In this document: in pieces, positions 34,830 through 46,268 of the stretch
Layout: every line of letters begins with the position of its first letter
Position numbering within the stretch: the stretch's first letter is position 1
Assembly: GCA_025738555.1 (NCBI GenBank)
Contig: JAOVFP010000007.1
Coordinates: forward strand, 248,001 to 312,000
Reading direction: 5' to 3'
DNA from: Cyathus striatus
Lineage: Eukaryota > Basidiomycota > Agaricomycetes > Agaricales > Nidulariaceae
Length of the DNA: 64,000 nt
The notes under the pieces: model-generated
Told to the model about the DNA's origin: nothing
The model's database searches: none
The model's input: the letters and a program-made list of their open reading frames with translations, nothing else
Position numbers and translations under genes: made by a program

Positions 34830-35340
34830 CATGTATGTCACATTGTGTCACACTGTGTCACATATGTGACATATGTGACACTTTTACACATGTCACACAT
34901 TGTCACAAACATTATATTTTGTCACATGTCACACTTTTTGACACGTCACATTTTGTCACACATTTAGACATGTCACACATGTCACACATTTAAACACATC
35001 ACACATTGTCATACTTTTAGACATGTCACACTTTTAAACATGTCACACTTTTTCACCACATGTCACACTTTTTGACATGTCACATTTTGTCACACACATC
35101 ACACTTTTAGATATGTCACACATTTAAACACATTACACATGTCACACATGTCACACATTTACACACGTCACACGTTGTCACACATGTCACACTTTTAGAC
35201 ACGTCACATTTTGTCACACACATCACACTTTTACATGTCACATTTTATCATGTATATCACACTCTAACATATATTACACATTTACATATGTCACATATTC
35301 CACATTTGTCTTGTTGTTTATAGCTGTCACACTTAGCTGT
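34830..35340. repeat. TGTCACA array, left arm of fold-back 3
   Basis: Irregular tandem units of about 15-25 bp built on CACATGTCACACTTTT and GACATGTCACA. The inverse array is at about 36530-37075. Unlike fold-back 1 it is nearly free of CpG. Confidence 0.85.
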
Positions 35341-36530
35341 CAAACTTCTCACATTTGCTTGTGTAATACTCCTGTCATGTAGTCACATAGGTTACATTTC
35401 CAAATTCATGTTATACAACATCTGTTACAACCATTATATTCATCACACATGTTACATATCCCAACACATCACATTTATTCACATTTTGTTCACATGTCAC
35501 ACATCTCTCATTTGTAATACTGTACCATTTAAATGAGTTTGAAATAGGCAAAATGTTGACATCATTTGATGCTTTCTGACATGTGACTGTCAAATTATTA
35601 AAATGGTAAATTTATCACAAGTTGCATTTTCACAGTATTATGTTAGTCAGACATCTCATATATGTCACATTTTATGTTTCAAAATCTGATGGTAAATGTG
35701 ACAAAATGATCACACAGCAGATATTTGCAATTCTGTAACAATGAAAATTGAACAGTAGTGAGCACTGTTAAGAGAGACACAAGAAATCATATAGCCCATT
35801 GGTTAGTCAAGAAAAACATCTGATTGGCTGATAGAAAGTGTGACAAAGATATAAGTAATGTGACAATAGAAGTAATAATTGAATGGAAGATATAGATATG
35901 TCAACATAACCAGACCAGATAACATGTGATGAAGATACAGAATACATATTAAGGTTAGTTAGACAAAATTAGTATCAAAGTACAGTTATGTCTACTATAG
36001 AATCTGACTGTCTTATTAAAACATAACATTGTGATTACCAGAAAGTAGTGTTGACACAATGTGATTTCAGCTTAGTGCTATGAATGCTGAATTCAACCAA
36101 TACAGGTAAACAGTAAGAGAAAATGTGATTTTCATAAAGTAGTCAAGTGCCTTTGCCATATAATTTGTAATGTGCATGAATCACTTAGTGAGCACCTTTC
36201 ATGTGACCTTTTCATATGACATGTGTGATGTGTGTAGGGTCTGTGTGACTGTTGGGTGTGCAAATGAAAGTAAAAATGCAATTTTAGTTTTTGACAAGGA
36301 GAAAGTACCATGACAAGCAAGTGATATGAGAAGTGTGATATGTGTGACAAATGTGAGAATATAACAGGTGTAATATTGACATATAAGAGATGTATAACAT
36401 GTGTAATGAATATAATGGTTGTAACAGATGTTGTGTGACATGAATTTGGAAATGTAACCTATGTGACTACATGACAGGAGTATTATACAAGCAAATGTGA
36501 GAAGTTTGACAGCTAAGGGTGACAGCTATA
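35340..36530. other. Core of fold-back 3, no gene
   Basis: AT-rich sequence; the inverted similarity fades between about 35590 and 36130. The longest frames are about 80 codons without recognisable motifs. Confidence 0.65.
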
Positions 36531-38317
36531 AACAAGATAAATGTGGAATATGTGACATATGTAAACGTGTAATATATGTTAGAGTGTGATATACATGATA
36601 AAATGTGACATGTAAAAGTGTGATGTGTGTGACAAAATGTGACGTGTCTAAAAGTGTGACATGTGTGACAACGTGTGACGTGTGTAAATGTGTGACATGT
36701 GTGACATGTGTAATGTGTTTAAATGTGTGACATATCTAAAAGTGTGATGTGTGTGACAAAATGTGACATGTCAAAAAGTGTGACATGTGGTGAAAAAGTG
36801 TGACATGTTTAAAAGTGTGACATGTCTAAAAGTATGACAATGTGTGACGTGTTTAAATGTGTGACATGTGTGACATGTCTAAATGTGTGACAAAATGTGA
36901 CGTGTCAAAAAGTGTGACATGTGTGACATATCGAAATGTGTGACAAAATGTGACGTGTCAAAAAGTGTGACATGTGACAAAATATAATGTTTGTGACAAT
37001 GTGTGACATGTGTAAAAGTGTCACATATGTGACACAGTGTGACACAGTGTGACACAATGTGACACAATGTGACATACATGAACAACCTATTATGCCACCT
37101 GCATGACCTAATGATCACTTATAATCACTTATAAGTGTGGGAATATTCTGCTAATATTTTAGTAAATGATCACATTTGAGTGTGGGAACAATCTGCTAGT
37201 CCTATCATAAATGATCATATTTGAGCGTGGGAATATTCTGCTAGTATTATCATAAATGATTATATTTGAGCGTGGGAATATTCTGCTAGTATTATCATAA
37301 ATGATCACATTTGATTGTGAGAATATTCTGGTGGTAATATGTAAATGATCACATTTGAGTGTGTGAATACTGTGGTAGTCCTATTGTAAATGATCAGATA
37401 TGAGCATGGGAACAATCTGCTAGTATTATAGTAAATGATCACATTTGAGTGTGAGCAATTAGCTAGTCCTATGTAAATGATTACATTTGAGCATGGGAAT
37501 ATTCTGCTAGTATTATAGTAAATGATCACATTTGAGCATGGGAATATTTTGCTAGTCCTATGGTAAATGATCACATTTGAGCATGAGCAATTAGCTAGTT
37601 CTATGTAAATGATCACATTTGAGCATAGTAATATTCTGCTAGTTCTATAGTAAATGATCACATTTGATCACCTAAGCGATCATTTTTTGCCCTGGTAAAA
37701 TGATTGTGGCAATCATTTTACCAGGGCAAAAAATGATCACGATGGCTGACACTTATGTACCCTTGTTGGTCCTACCTCGGCTACTACTTGCTCCACTATG
37801 TCCTTCACTGTGGTTGAGTCGTCCACTGACATCACCAAGCTGTCAGCCTCCCTGTGGTAATGCAAAGACGTTACCACCGACTCCGTACTAAACGACATTA
37901 CTCCCAACCTTGCCATAGTCATCTCGTACTCCACGTGTACTGGCGGAGAAGTGCCTTGACCTGTCGTTTCCTCCGCTGGGCGACCAGTCAGTCTTGCCAT
38001 GGTCTGCGCAACCCTGGTCTTGACTGCAGCCTGCTCACGTGTCTTTGCCCTCACTGCCCCCAACTCTCCTCCTTCGTCCACCTCCATCATATCCTTCTCT
38101 GTTTCACCCTGATCCTGCTTCTCTACTTTCTCTCCCCTCAACTCCTTCTCGAGAGCTTCCAGCTCCGCTCGTTTGTGGAGGAGTAACCTCAGTTTCTCCT
38201 CGCGCGCAGGGTCTTCATTCGAGTGAACAGAGGCAGACATGTTTAAAGCAGTCACGTGCTAAGGAGTTGTTGTAATGGGGTAAAAGATGGGTTTGATTTT
38301 CTCCACCACGGCTGACC

Positions 38318-38326
38318 TTTATATAT
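38318..38326 (-). promoter_or_regulatory. TATA box of the antisense gene
   Basis: Minus strand GGATATATAAAGG, about 65-85 bp upstream of the candidate ATGs at 38255 and 38240. Suggests the antisense gene has its own promoter outside the LTR. Confidence 0.55.
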
Positions 38327-38408
38327 CCGGACCTGATGTCAAAACGCCGATCAAATTTCGAAAGCTTATTGTTTCGATCACGTGCTCAGGCCTCGAGGGC
38401 TCGGCCTT

Positions 38409-38421
38409 AAGGGGGGAATAC
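38409..38421 (+). promoter_or_regulatory. Gypsy polypurine tract
   Basis: AAGGGGGGAATAC directly before the 3' LTR start TGTCAT. Confidence 0.75.
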
Positions 38422-39085
38422 TGTCATATCCCGTATTGCCTACCTCCGGACCCCTATGCTCTTACTCCGCCTTTCCCTTTGTTTACTCCAAACTTTTGAT
38501 TACGCTCTTAATATTACTTATTGATTACTGTACATAGATTACTCTCGCTTCCTTTCTTCCGTTCTACTGAGCTATCCCCTCAGTAATGTAGTATACATCT
38601 CATAGTGAGTCACTTATCATTCCTAAGTGCGCCACTATCAGTTTTACTTTACACCGCCATACGCGCTCACTTCTCCGACGCGTTTTATTATGTTTAATTA
38701 GTTATAGTCTTCATTCTACATACGCCTACCCTGACCGTACTTCTCCGCTGGCCTTGGCCAGCGGCCTTTACTTACTCCGAGTCTCTAGTATTTAAGTAGT
38801 ACTCGATTTGTACTTAGACTTTAGTTTCGTATTGAACTACGTCCTCACCCTTTCGTCTGACTTGAGTTACACCTCTCGTCTTCCGTCCCTCGTCTTCTCC
38901 GAAGGGCTTGCCCTTACTCCGAAATCCAGGACCAGGAATCCCAGGGGCACAGCACATAAGCTGAAGCCGAAGTCCTACCCCCTGAGTTATCGTTCTCCGC
39001 TTTCGTCTTACACTCACCCCTCGCTTCTCCGCAGTCACTCTCTCGTACTCCGCCGCCAAGTCAGGCTAGGGGCACGGTCATGACA
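38422..39085 (+). repeat. Gypsy 3' LTR
   Basis: 664 bp; like the 5' LTR except for a 13-bp insertion near 38755 (a small inverted GGCC block) and about seven transitions. It retains CpG at most of the variable sites where the 5' LTR has TpG or CpA. Confidence 0.95.
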
Positions 39086-40392
39086 CGAAGGTAAATCTAT
39101 CTTTTGTATAACTATATACTATACTAACTCTAAGTAGGTGGTATTATAAGAGGAAATGCATTCAGGAATTGTCTGAATGCTGCTGACTTCAGCAGTGCTG
39201 TTGAAAGTGCTACCATTGGTTCAGTCAAGGGACGAGTCTGGCTGTACATATCTGATGCAGAGCCAAGTACCATTATGGTACCTGGAGTGGCATCATTTTC
39301 ATTCAAGCACAATCATACTTTAACCATCACACCCATCTTGAAGAAACTCAAAGCAAAAGCTGAACATTTCTTTAGTATGTTTTTTTTTATTGTTTATTCA
39401 AATGTTAATATTGTTTATTCAAATGTTAATATTGTTTATTCAAATGTTAATATTGTTTATTCAAATGTTAATATTATTTAAGCTGCCGATCGCTGTCTAT
39501 TTGTTTATGAAAGCAAAGCCTGGAATCTTCTGGGAAGTTTTGAAACTGCCATTATAGAAGATGAGGAAGTTGACTGGCTCAAGATTGATGGTGAATTTAT
39601 CCTGCCAGTACTGAGTGTAACTACATATTTCATTCTCTTATTCTTGTAAAATTTACTTATGCTGTGTTATTTTATAGTCTGGATTTAAGCCAAATGCAAC
39701 CCCCCCTGTCAATGATGAGATAAGTTATATTCAGTCATTAGCTGGAAGCTCAGCAGCTAGTTCTCATATTGTGTCTCACTCTCACACCCCTTCTGTGGCT
39801 CAAAGGGGTGGGATCTCAGAGCAATGTACTGAGGAGCTTATAGCTGTTCTAAAGATTCCCCAGAATATTCTTGAGAATACCGCACCTGGACTTCAAGTTG
39901 CTTACCAGAAATATACTGCCTGTATAAAGGCAGTTTCTGAGCATAATGTGATGGACAAGAACAGGACTTGGCCAGTTGCAAAAGCAACTAAAAAGGAAAT
40001 TATTTCAGTTTTTGTTTCATTCTCAGCCTGGTACAATAACTACTCGAATTTTGACAAGATTGCAAATTTCCCAGCAATGCATGCATGGTTAGCTGGAGAT
40101 GAGGAGAGTCCAACTGACTTGGATCTTTGGGGCTTTGAAAGTGACCACTATACATTTTTGGACTTGAAAAAGTGGCTGAAGGAAAAGGTAGAGAAAAGGA
40201 AGGGAAAGGGTAAGAGTAAGAGCAAGGAGGAGAAGGGAGATAAAGATGAGGGTACTAGTGAGAGAAAGGAGAAGTCTAAGTGAAAGTAAGTATATTGAAA
40301 TCAAATTGTAATAGTTTACAATGTAAATTTTCAGTTGGGCTGCAACTTTTAAGATATATCTGTGGTGTATAACCTGGATATGGGCTATATTA

Positions 40393-42547
40393 ATGCCAGA
40401 AATTACTCAACATATTTTATTCTGGCTATTAATAATCTGGCTATTTCAATGGTTTCCAAGTGCAATATTGGCTCTATTTATTTTTATTCAACCAGTAATT
40501 GCAGCAAAAGAACAACCATTTCCTAACATCCCATTTGATGTATTCAGTGAATTTATTCTCTCAAATTTTGGCTCCAATATCACACTTTCTGCCACATTAC
40601 TTATATTGTTCTCTATAATTGATAATGTTAATCTTTTAAGTCTGCATGCAAGACAGCAGAATGCAAAGTTAAAGGGAGAAAAAAATGTTGATGCAACAGC
40701 ATGGATTAGGTTACTTGCTAGAGCTATCCAGGAAAAAATTGGCAAGGACTCAGATGATCTCTTTGAAGATGATGAAATTACTGAGTACACAACTGAAAAG
40801 GGTAGATCTATTTTGTTGAGCCTTAAACTAGACAAAATGGCAAGGCTTCTAAAGTTGTATCTCTTCAACAAGGAGAGAAAAGTTTATGAAGGACAACTGA
40901 AACCTGTATCACATGCCAGTATTGATCCTGTTCATATAATATGTCCTATAACTGCAGAGTGTGAGACACTGAGTTGTAAAGGACGGGCATTATGTGTGCA
41001 TACTAAAATTAGAGATATACCTACAGCAACATTAATTAAAGGCTCAAAAATATCTGAATATGCTTATGTGGTATCAGGTGTTTGTAAAATATGTAAAACA
41101 TTATATTCTGCAGAGCATGAATGTGCCCATGATGAAACACAGGGATATTACAAGGTTCATTTAAACTCTGCTAAATATTTGAAAGTAGGACAAAATCTAT
41201 GGGTAGATAGAGCATTTTCCCAAAGTGTTCTGAATGGTATTTATAGTTTTCATGCATCTGCTGCAGCCTATACTGAATATTGGAACAATAGTTTTGGAAA
41301 TGGAAAGGAAATAAGTTGCAGACAAGTCTGGCAGGCTTTTATACATGAATCAATATGCATGGTTGCTACAGCATCTGATGTTAATTTTATTGGTCTTGAT
41401 GGACTTTCAATTACTGGATTAACAGAAGAAGCATTTGCAAAGTTGGGTGAAAATGGAAATATACATGCATCACATGGTCACAGTTGCTCAGAGTGTACAC
41501 AGCCTTACAGAGAAACTCAAGACTCACCACCACATGAGAGTGCAACAGTTACAATGGTAGTAATTGATGGGATTGTTATGGGACCACAGGTAATGCACAA
41601 CTAAATATAAGTAATATTATACTAATATATATTTTAAGCACTGTGCATATGACAATTGTTCCAATACACTTGTAAACCATAGAGGAGGTGTATTTTGTGA
41701 TGTTCATAACCAGGAATTTGGAGCAAGATGTTGTGTTCGTGACTGTCCAAATCAAAAGATAAATAATACACAAGCTTGCAATGAGCACCAGGAAATGTGG
41801 CATAAATATAACTTAGAACATAGTTCAGACTACTTAAATGGTGCACGAAGAATGCTTCGTAAACCAGCCAAAAATCTACCTTGGAATAAAACCAGAAGAA
41901 GACATGTTCAGCAGCCTCATGATGAGTCAGATAATGAAATTTCAAACAAAAAACATTATTTTAGTGCCTCTCGCTATTATTGTGTAGAGACAATATGTGC
42001 TCCATGTGGTGCTGTGATTGCATGGACAAAGTTTGTGAAGTCAGAGTCAGCAACCAATATACTTAAGTTCTTGGAAGATGTTTTTCCTAATGAAGAATCA
42101 AGACCAGATTATATATGTATTGATAAGGCATGTAAGGTTCTTAGAACAGCAGATGCAAATGGAAGTTGGGTATATTGGTTTAAAGGTAGCCGCTTTGTAG
42201 TGGATGGGTATCACTATACAAATCATCGCTCAGATGATTACCTTTGTAGAAAGTGGTGTAATCCTGCACCTCAAGATGGTTCTGCACCAAATTTTGTTTA
42301 CATAGCACAAGATAGAGATGGTGAAAGATATTACAAATGAGCATTCAATACACAAGCCTGTGAACAGCTAAACTCATGGCTTGGTGGATTTGAATCTATA
42401 ATGAAACACATGACTCCAAGCAACTTTAATTGGTTCATACATTCTATGATCTTTCATCATACTCAACATGTAATAAAACAGCAGAACAGCCAAAATTTTA
42501 GCATTATTAGTGAAGATCTAGAACTTGATGATGGTACTGAAATATAA
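40393..42547 (+). pseudogene. KDZ transposase with CxC5/CxC6-type cysteine clusters, copy A (gene 2)
   Basis: Exon 1 40393-41589, intron 41590-41638 (GTAATG..TTTTAAG), exon 2 41639-42547. Starts 110 bp after gene 1 on the same strand. Features: a hydrophobic amino terminus (two segments within the first 40 residues), a first cysteine cluster (ICPITAECETLSC.., VCKICKTLY), the HSCSECTQPY motif, MVVIDGIVMG, then a second cluster (HCAYDNC, RGGVFC, CCVRDC, ACNEHQ) and the transposase core with CIDKAC, FVVDGYHY and NTQACEQLN; these D, D and E are candidate catalytic residues. One TGA at 42338-42340 replaces the arginine present in copy B (YYKRAF), so it is a pseudogene by a single codon. KDZ transposons with such cysteine clusters are established in basidiomycetes. 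Confidence 0.88.
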
Positions 42548-43060
42548 TTTCTATGTAATATTTTTATATATGGTGTGAAAAATATAATAGGTAATAGTAA
42601 TATTAATGATTATAGTAATAATGCCCCTAAGTGTAATAATAATGGAAGTACTTAGCCACATCATGTTGGCATGACAACCAAGTGGTAATAGAGATGTGGT
42701 AGGGAGATAATAGATTGCTGTTATCAATGCTGAGATGTGTGGGAAAATGTGTATGAGAATTAAGTGAGACCCTGTAAAACACCTACATGTCTTGTTAAGT
42801 CCACCTGGAATTCACCTGGAGTCCTGATCCCTTATATTATTATTATACTCAAAACAAATGCTAATACACCTAATTTCTTGTGAAGTCCACCCAGAGTCCA
42901 CCTGGAGTCCACCCGGTGTGACACCGCTCATGCATTTAGGTGTAAAATTGCGCATTTTTATCATTTTCAGCATTAAAGCTGAACACATTAAGGAAGCCCA
43001 TATAATAAATAAAGATCCATGGACTGCTATTTAATAGCAAGCACTCAACAAATTGACTTA
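42548..43060. other. Spacer between the convergent KDZ modules, part 1
   Basis: AT-rich, with a short GGAGTCCACC-type repeat at 42790-42920 and an 11-bp palindrome GGTGTGACACC near 42914. No gene. Confidence 0.55.
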
Positions 43061-43099
43061 ATATTCATAGTCATAAACCACCCAAAATATACTTATACA

Positions 43100-43652
43100 G
43101 TATAAGTGCTCCAATGTCCAGTACTTTCCACACACCCACCTATACATGTGTACTCCACGTGTAGTACACATTTCCATGTGAAGTCCACATGGAATCCACA
43201 TATCTGGAAAAAAGTACACATTTTCCATGTGTAATTCACATGGAACCATGTGGAGTACACATGGAACCATGTGGAGTACACATGGAACTATGTGGAGTAC
43301 ACATGGAACCATGTGGAGTACACATGGATTCCACCTTTCTTATAACTTGATGAAAATGACAGTTGAAAGGTGTACTTAAGGTGTACTTCATGTGTACTTT
43401 TCCATGTGAATTCCATGTGGACTACACATGGAATCCTTAAAATTTGTAATGATTCATGTGGAATCCACATGGAATCCACATAAATTCCACATGCATTTAA
43501 ATATGTTGTGCCACATAACTTCAAGGTTAAGTTCACATGAAGTTCAGGTGTATTACATGTGAAATCCACATGGATTCCACATGTATTTAAATACATTTTG
43601 CCACATAACTTCAAGGTTAAGTTCACATGAAGTTCTGATGTATTACATGTGA
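43100..43652. repeat. CATGTGGAGTACACATGG repeats
   Basis: Four tandem copies of a 21-bp unit (CCATGTGGAGTACACATGG core) at about 43250-43327, then two copies of a unit of about 91 bp containing CCACATAACTTCAAGG and TTCACATGAAGTTC (43486-43652). Related in style to the GGAGTCCA arrays elsewhere in the window. Confidence 0.75.
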
Positions 43653-43922
43653 AATTAACCCTAAAAAATATATAAATATTAATTCATGAACAGATTGGTT
43701 TAAAAACTAAACTAAATACACCAATACAATCTTATTTATAAACTGAATCACATACTATATACATGTTATATAGCTAAATTTATCTGAAAGAAGTCTTGAC
43801 TAGTTTTGAGACTGGAGTATATACATCAATTACAGCTTTATAATGACTTTACATGCAAGTAGAAATGAAGCTATTAAGAGACTGGTTTGGAAAGTGGGTT
43901 GCATACAAAAGGCATTTAGTAT

Positions 43923-46268
43923 TTACTCATCATCTTCTACAATATCATCACTAATATTTACCCACTTTTTGCTATGCTTCTGAAGAACACATTGAGTATG
44001 ATAAAAAAGTACTGTATGTAAAAACCAGTTGAAGTTTGATGGAGTCATTCTCTTTAGAATAGACTCAAATCCAGCAAGCCATGCATTTAACTGCTCACAT
44101 GCCTATATAAATTAATTAAATATTGATTGTTATGCAAAAAAAATAAGTTACTTGCCTGTGTATTAAAAGCACGTTTGTAATATGGTGTACCATCATTATC
44201 ATAGTCAATAACAACCAAGTTTGGTGCTGATCCATCATGTGGTGCTGGGTTACAGTATTCTTGACACAACCTATCAGAGGCTTTATGATTATTATAATGA
44301 TAGCTATCAACAACAAATCGACTGGTTTCTAGTAATTCACGATATTCTTCTTGATTTGCCACAGTGTGCAATACAACACAAGCTTTATCAATACAAAAAT
44401 ATGCTGGGCGAGACTCTGGTGTTGGATAAACATTATTTATAAACCCCAAAATCTCTGTAGGAGACTCAGATTTCATGAATCTGGACCAAGCAATTACTAC
44501 TCCACATGGTGCACAGAGAGTTTCAACACAGTAGGATTTTGAAGGTTTAAAGTATGTCTTATGTCTTTCTGTTGGCTCTTCATGAGGTTCATCATGGGCA
44601 GATACATTATTTGTAGTACTTGGCTGCCATGGCTGTCTATCTCTTGTTTGTAAAGCTCTTTGGAGACCTGCCAATCCTGAAGAACTTGAGTTTGACTTAT
44701 GCTTGTTCCATAAATTTTGATGTGTTTCACAGGCCTGTGTACCTTTAATTTTTTGGGATATGCACCCTTTGACACGGCATTTTGCACCATACATAATAGT
44801 ATGAAGTCCACAAAATACTCCACCTCGATGATTTTGTAGCTCAGCAATACAGCCTTCCCAAGCACAATGCTACAGATGCATTTTAGTGTAAATATATAAA
44901 TTAAAGAAATTAACACACTGTTGTTCCCATTATGACTCCATCAATAACAACCATTTTCACAGGAGAAAAATTTTCTTCATTTGTATCTAAAGACTGCTCA
45001 GGAGTAGTGGAAGCTGGATCTGAATGAATTCCAGAAGGAATTACATCTGCAGTTGTTTTATATTTGTGGGTACATTCTGAGCAACTATGCTCAGTAGCAG
45101 GATATATATTACCATTGGACCCAAGCTTATCATATGCACTCCTTGTAATGTCTTTAACTGCAAGGCCATCATCAATAACAAAATTTGATTTTGAGGATTC
45201 AGCTACTGTTCTCAAAGACTCCTCTATAAATGTACACCAAATCTGTCTGTGACTAACTTCTTTTGTATCTCCATAAGAATTACTCCAAAACTCAGCAAAT
45301 GCAGATGTAGAAGCATGAAAGCTATAGATTGCATTTAATACAGATCTTGAGAATATGCGATCAACCCATAGAGTTTTACCAATTTTTATGTACTTTGCAT
45401 TATTAAGATAGACTTTCTGAGCAGGATTTGAAGATATTTTGTGTCTCTCATGATCAGCATAATATATTGTTTTACAGTTTGAGCAGATTCCAGAAAGTAT
45501 ATAGGCATGACTATTAATCTCAGTCCTACTGATCAATGTTACACATGGTATATCTTCATATTTTGATGAAAGTTTAATATTTTTGTTATTGCATTTACTT
45601 CCAGCACAACTGACAGAAGCTGGACATATCATTTTTATAGGCTGTATTTTATTGAGAGAAACAGGTTTAAGATATTTAACAAGTCTTCCATGATCATCAT
45701 ATGATGTTAGTTTCAGAATTTTACTAAATTTGTTTAGCTTCTTTCCAAGGTTCAAAGCAACTGCATTTTTATTATTAACATTCCAGAAACCAGGTGTTAT
45801 TTCACTCTCTTTGAAAAGATGCTTTGATTTATCACCAAGCTCATGTATAACTGCATAGCTTAAAGATCGTATCCAAGCTGAGATTAAACTTTTTCTTTCA
45901 AATTCATTTTCAGGATGCTGTTGTCTTTGGTGTAAATTCAGTAACTCTGTATTGCTTGTCATTGTGAATAACAGCATAAGAACAGTTGAAAGTGATATAT
46001 TTGGGCCAAAGTTGCATTCTATGAAGTTGGAAAAGGTTTTGAAATGGATTTTAGGAAAAGACTGTTCATTTGGACTTGCAGCTGCCATAGGTAGAAAAGA
46101 TAGCAGGCATAATATAGCAACACCTCTCGGATTGGAGAATCCAGACTTATAAAGTGAAGTCCACAGATAGATATATTTGTAGTCCAGTGTCAAGCACAGC
46201 AGCATAGAGAGAATTTTCAAACTTAAACAATTTTTCTGAATAAAAGATCGAGAAATCAAAGAAATCAT
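43923..46268 (-). CDS. KDZ transposase with CxC5/CxC6-type cysteine clusters, copy B (gene 2)
   Basis: Apparently uninterrupted. Exon 1 runs from 46268 (or a later ATG) to about 44924; an intron of about 50 bp (GTGTGTTAA..CTGTAG) precedes exon 2, which starts HCAWEGC; a second intron of about 60 bp near 44096-44155 seems to be of the GC-AG type (CAG/GCAAGT..ATAG/GCATGT); the last exon ends at TAA 43923-43925. It has the same order of motifs as copy A: hydrophobic start, ICPASVSC, ICSNCKTIY, HSCSECTHKY, MVVIDGVIMG, HCAWEGC, FCIDKAC, FVVDSYHY and NTQ/ACEQLN. It keeps the arginine lost in copy A. It lies about 130 bp downstream of its own gene 1. Confidence 0.85.

Larger units (their letters stand above)
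34199..37757. mobile_element. Fold-back element 3 (GTGTCAGCC family), 3.6 kb
   Basis: The left end is AGTGGTGTCAGCCATCGTG and the right end, inverted, is CATAAGTGTCAGCCATCGTG. Exact 8-bp duplication TACCCTTG at 34191-34198 and 37758-37765. The arms are inverted and nearly identical near the ends: a perfect 29-bp hairpin (34217-34277; 37678-37738), a roughly 45-bp array with TGATCATTTA and CTAGCAGAATATTCCCA (34278-34790; 37100-37677), and an array of TGTCACA words (34830-35340; about 36530-37075). The core of about 1 kb has no gene. It interrupts the antisense gene of the gypsy element. Confidence 0.93.
33625..38255 (-). pseudogene. Antisense gene of the gypsy element, exon 1, split by fold-back 3
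   Basis: Coding parts 37758-38255 and 33625-34198. It begins at an ATG at 38255 or 38240 (MSASVHSNEDPAREEKLRLL), with a charged coiled-coil start, a central alanine/threonine-rich part, a basic stretch (GGSKRRRTD, PPRKKTTTW) that could be a nuclear signal, and the first cysteine half-cluster VPCNVCSKLNREC. Removing fold-back 3 and one copy of the TACCCTTG duplication leaves the frame open across the site, so the gene was intact until that insertion. It lies opposite to gag-pol, between pol and the 3' LTR. Confidence 0.72.
26524..39085 (+). mobile_element. Ty3/gypsy chromovirus-type LTR retrotransposon with an antisense gene
   Basis: LTRs 26524-27174 and 38422-39085 begin TGTCAT and end ATGACA/GTGACA. 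The flanks carry the 5-bp target duplication CGAAG (26519-26523, 39086-39090). Order: LTR, primer site, gag, pol (protease, RT, RNase H, integrase, chromodomain), then an antisense gene (33059-38255), polypurine tract, LTR. The LTRs differ by about seven transitions, six at CpG/TpG, and one 13-bp indel, so it is young. It is dead as it stands: a TGA in pol and an altered RT active site. Fold-back 3 lies inside it. Confidence 0.95.
25228..40283 (+). pseudogene. KDZ companion gene, copy A (gene 1), split by a gypsy element
   Basis: Exons I can follow: 25228-25418, 25465-25533, 25592-25722, 25774 to about 25957, small cassettes to about 26290, about 26400-26523, then beyond the gypsy element 39135-39374, 39483-39616 and 39678-40283. 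It encodes a basic amino terminus (KKGKQGKK), an acidic disordered middle (EEESESSESK), a conserved VGGIIRGNA block, and a carboxy-terminal region with WP, KKEIISVF, AMHAWL and LWGF motifs followed by a lysine tail. The same gene lies beside the KDZ transposase in copy B, so it belongs to the module. A TGA at 25641 replaces a likely arginine. The gypsy inserted at the exact end of an exon. Function unknown. Confidence 0.75.

Noticed and set aside
34278..37677. Repeat-spacer look of the fold-back arrays, as in CRISPR
   Set aside because: Units are irregular, spacers are not unique, arms are inverted, and the host is a eukaryote.
30918..42340. TGA codons as recoding sites (selenocysteine or readthrough)
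   Set aside because: They occur in unrelated elements at arginine positions and together with other CpG transitions, so mutation is simpler.
42914..42930. GGTGTGACACCGCTCATG as a possible terminus of KDZ copy A, resembling the right end of fold-back 1
   Set aside because: No partner was found near 25 kb or beyond copy B and the match is short, so a link between KDZ and the fold-back family is not supported here.
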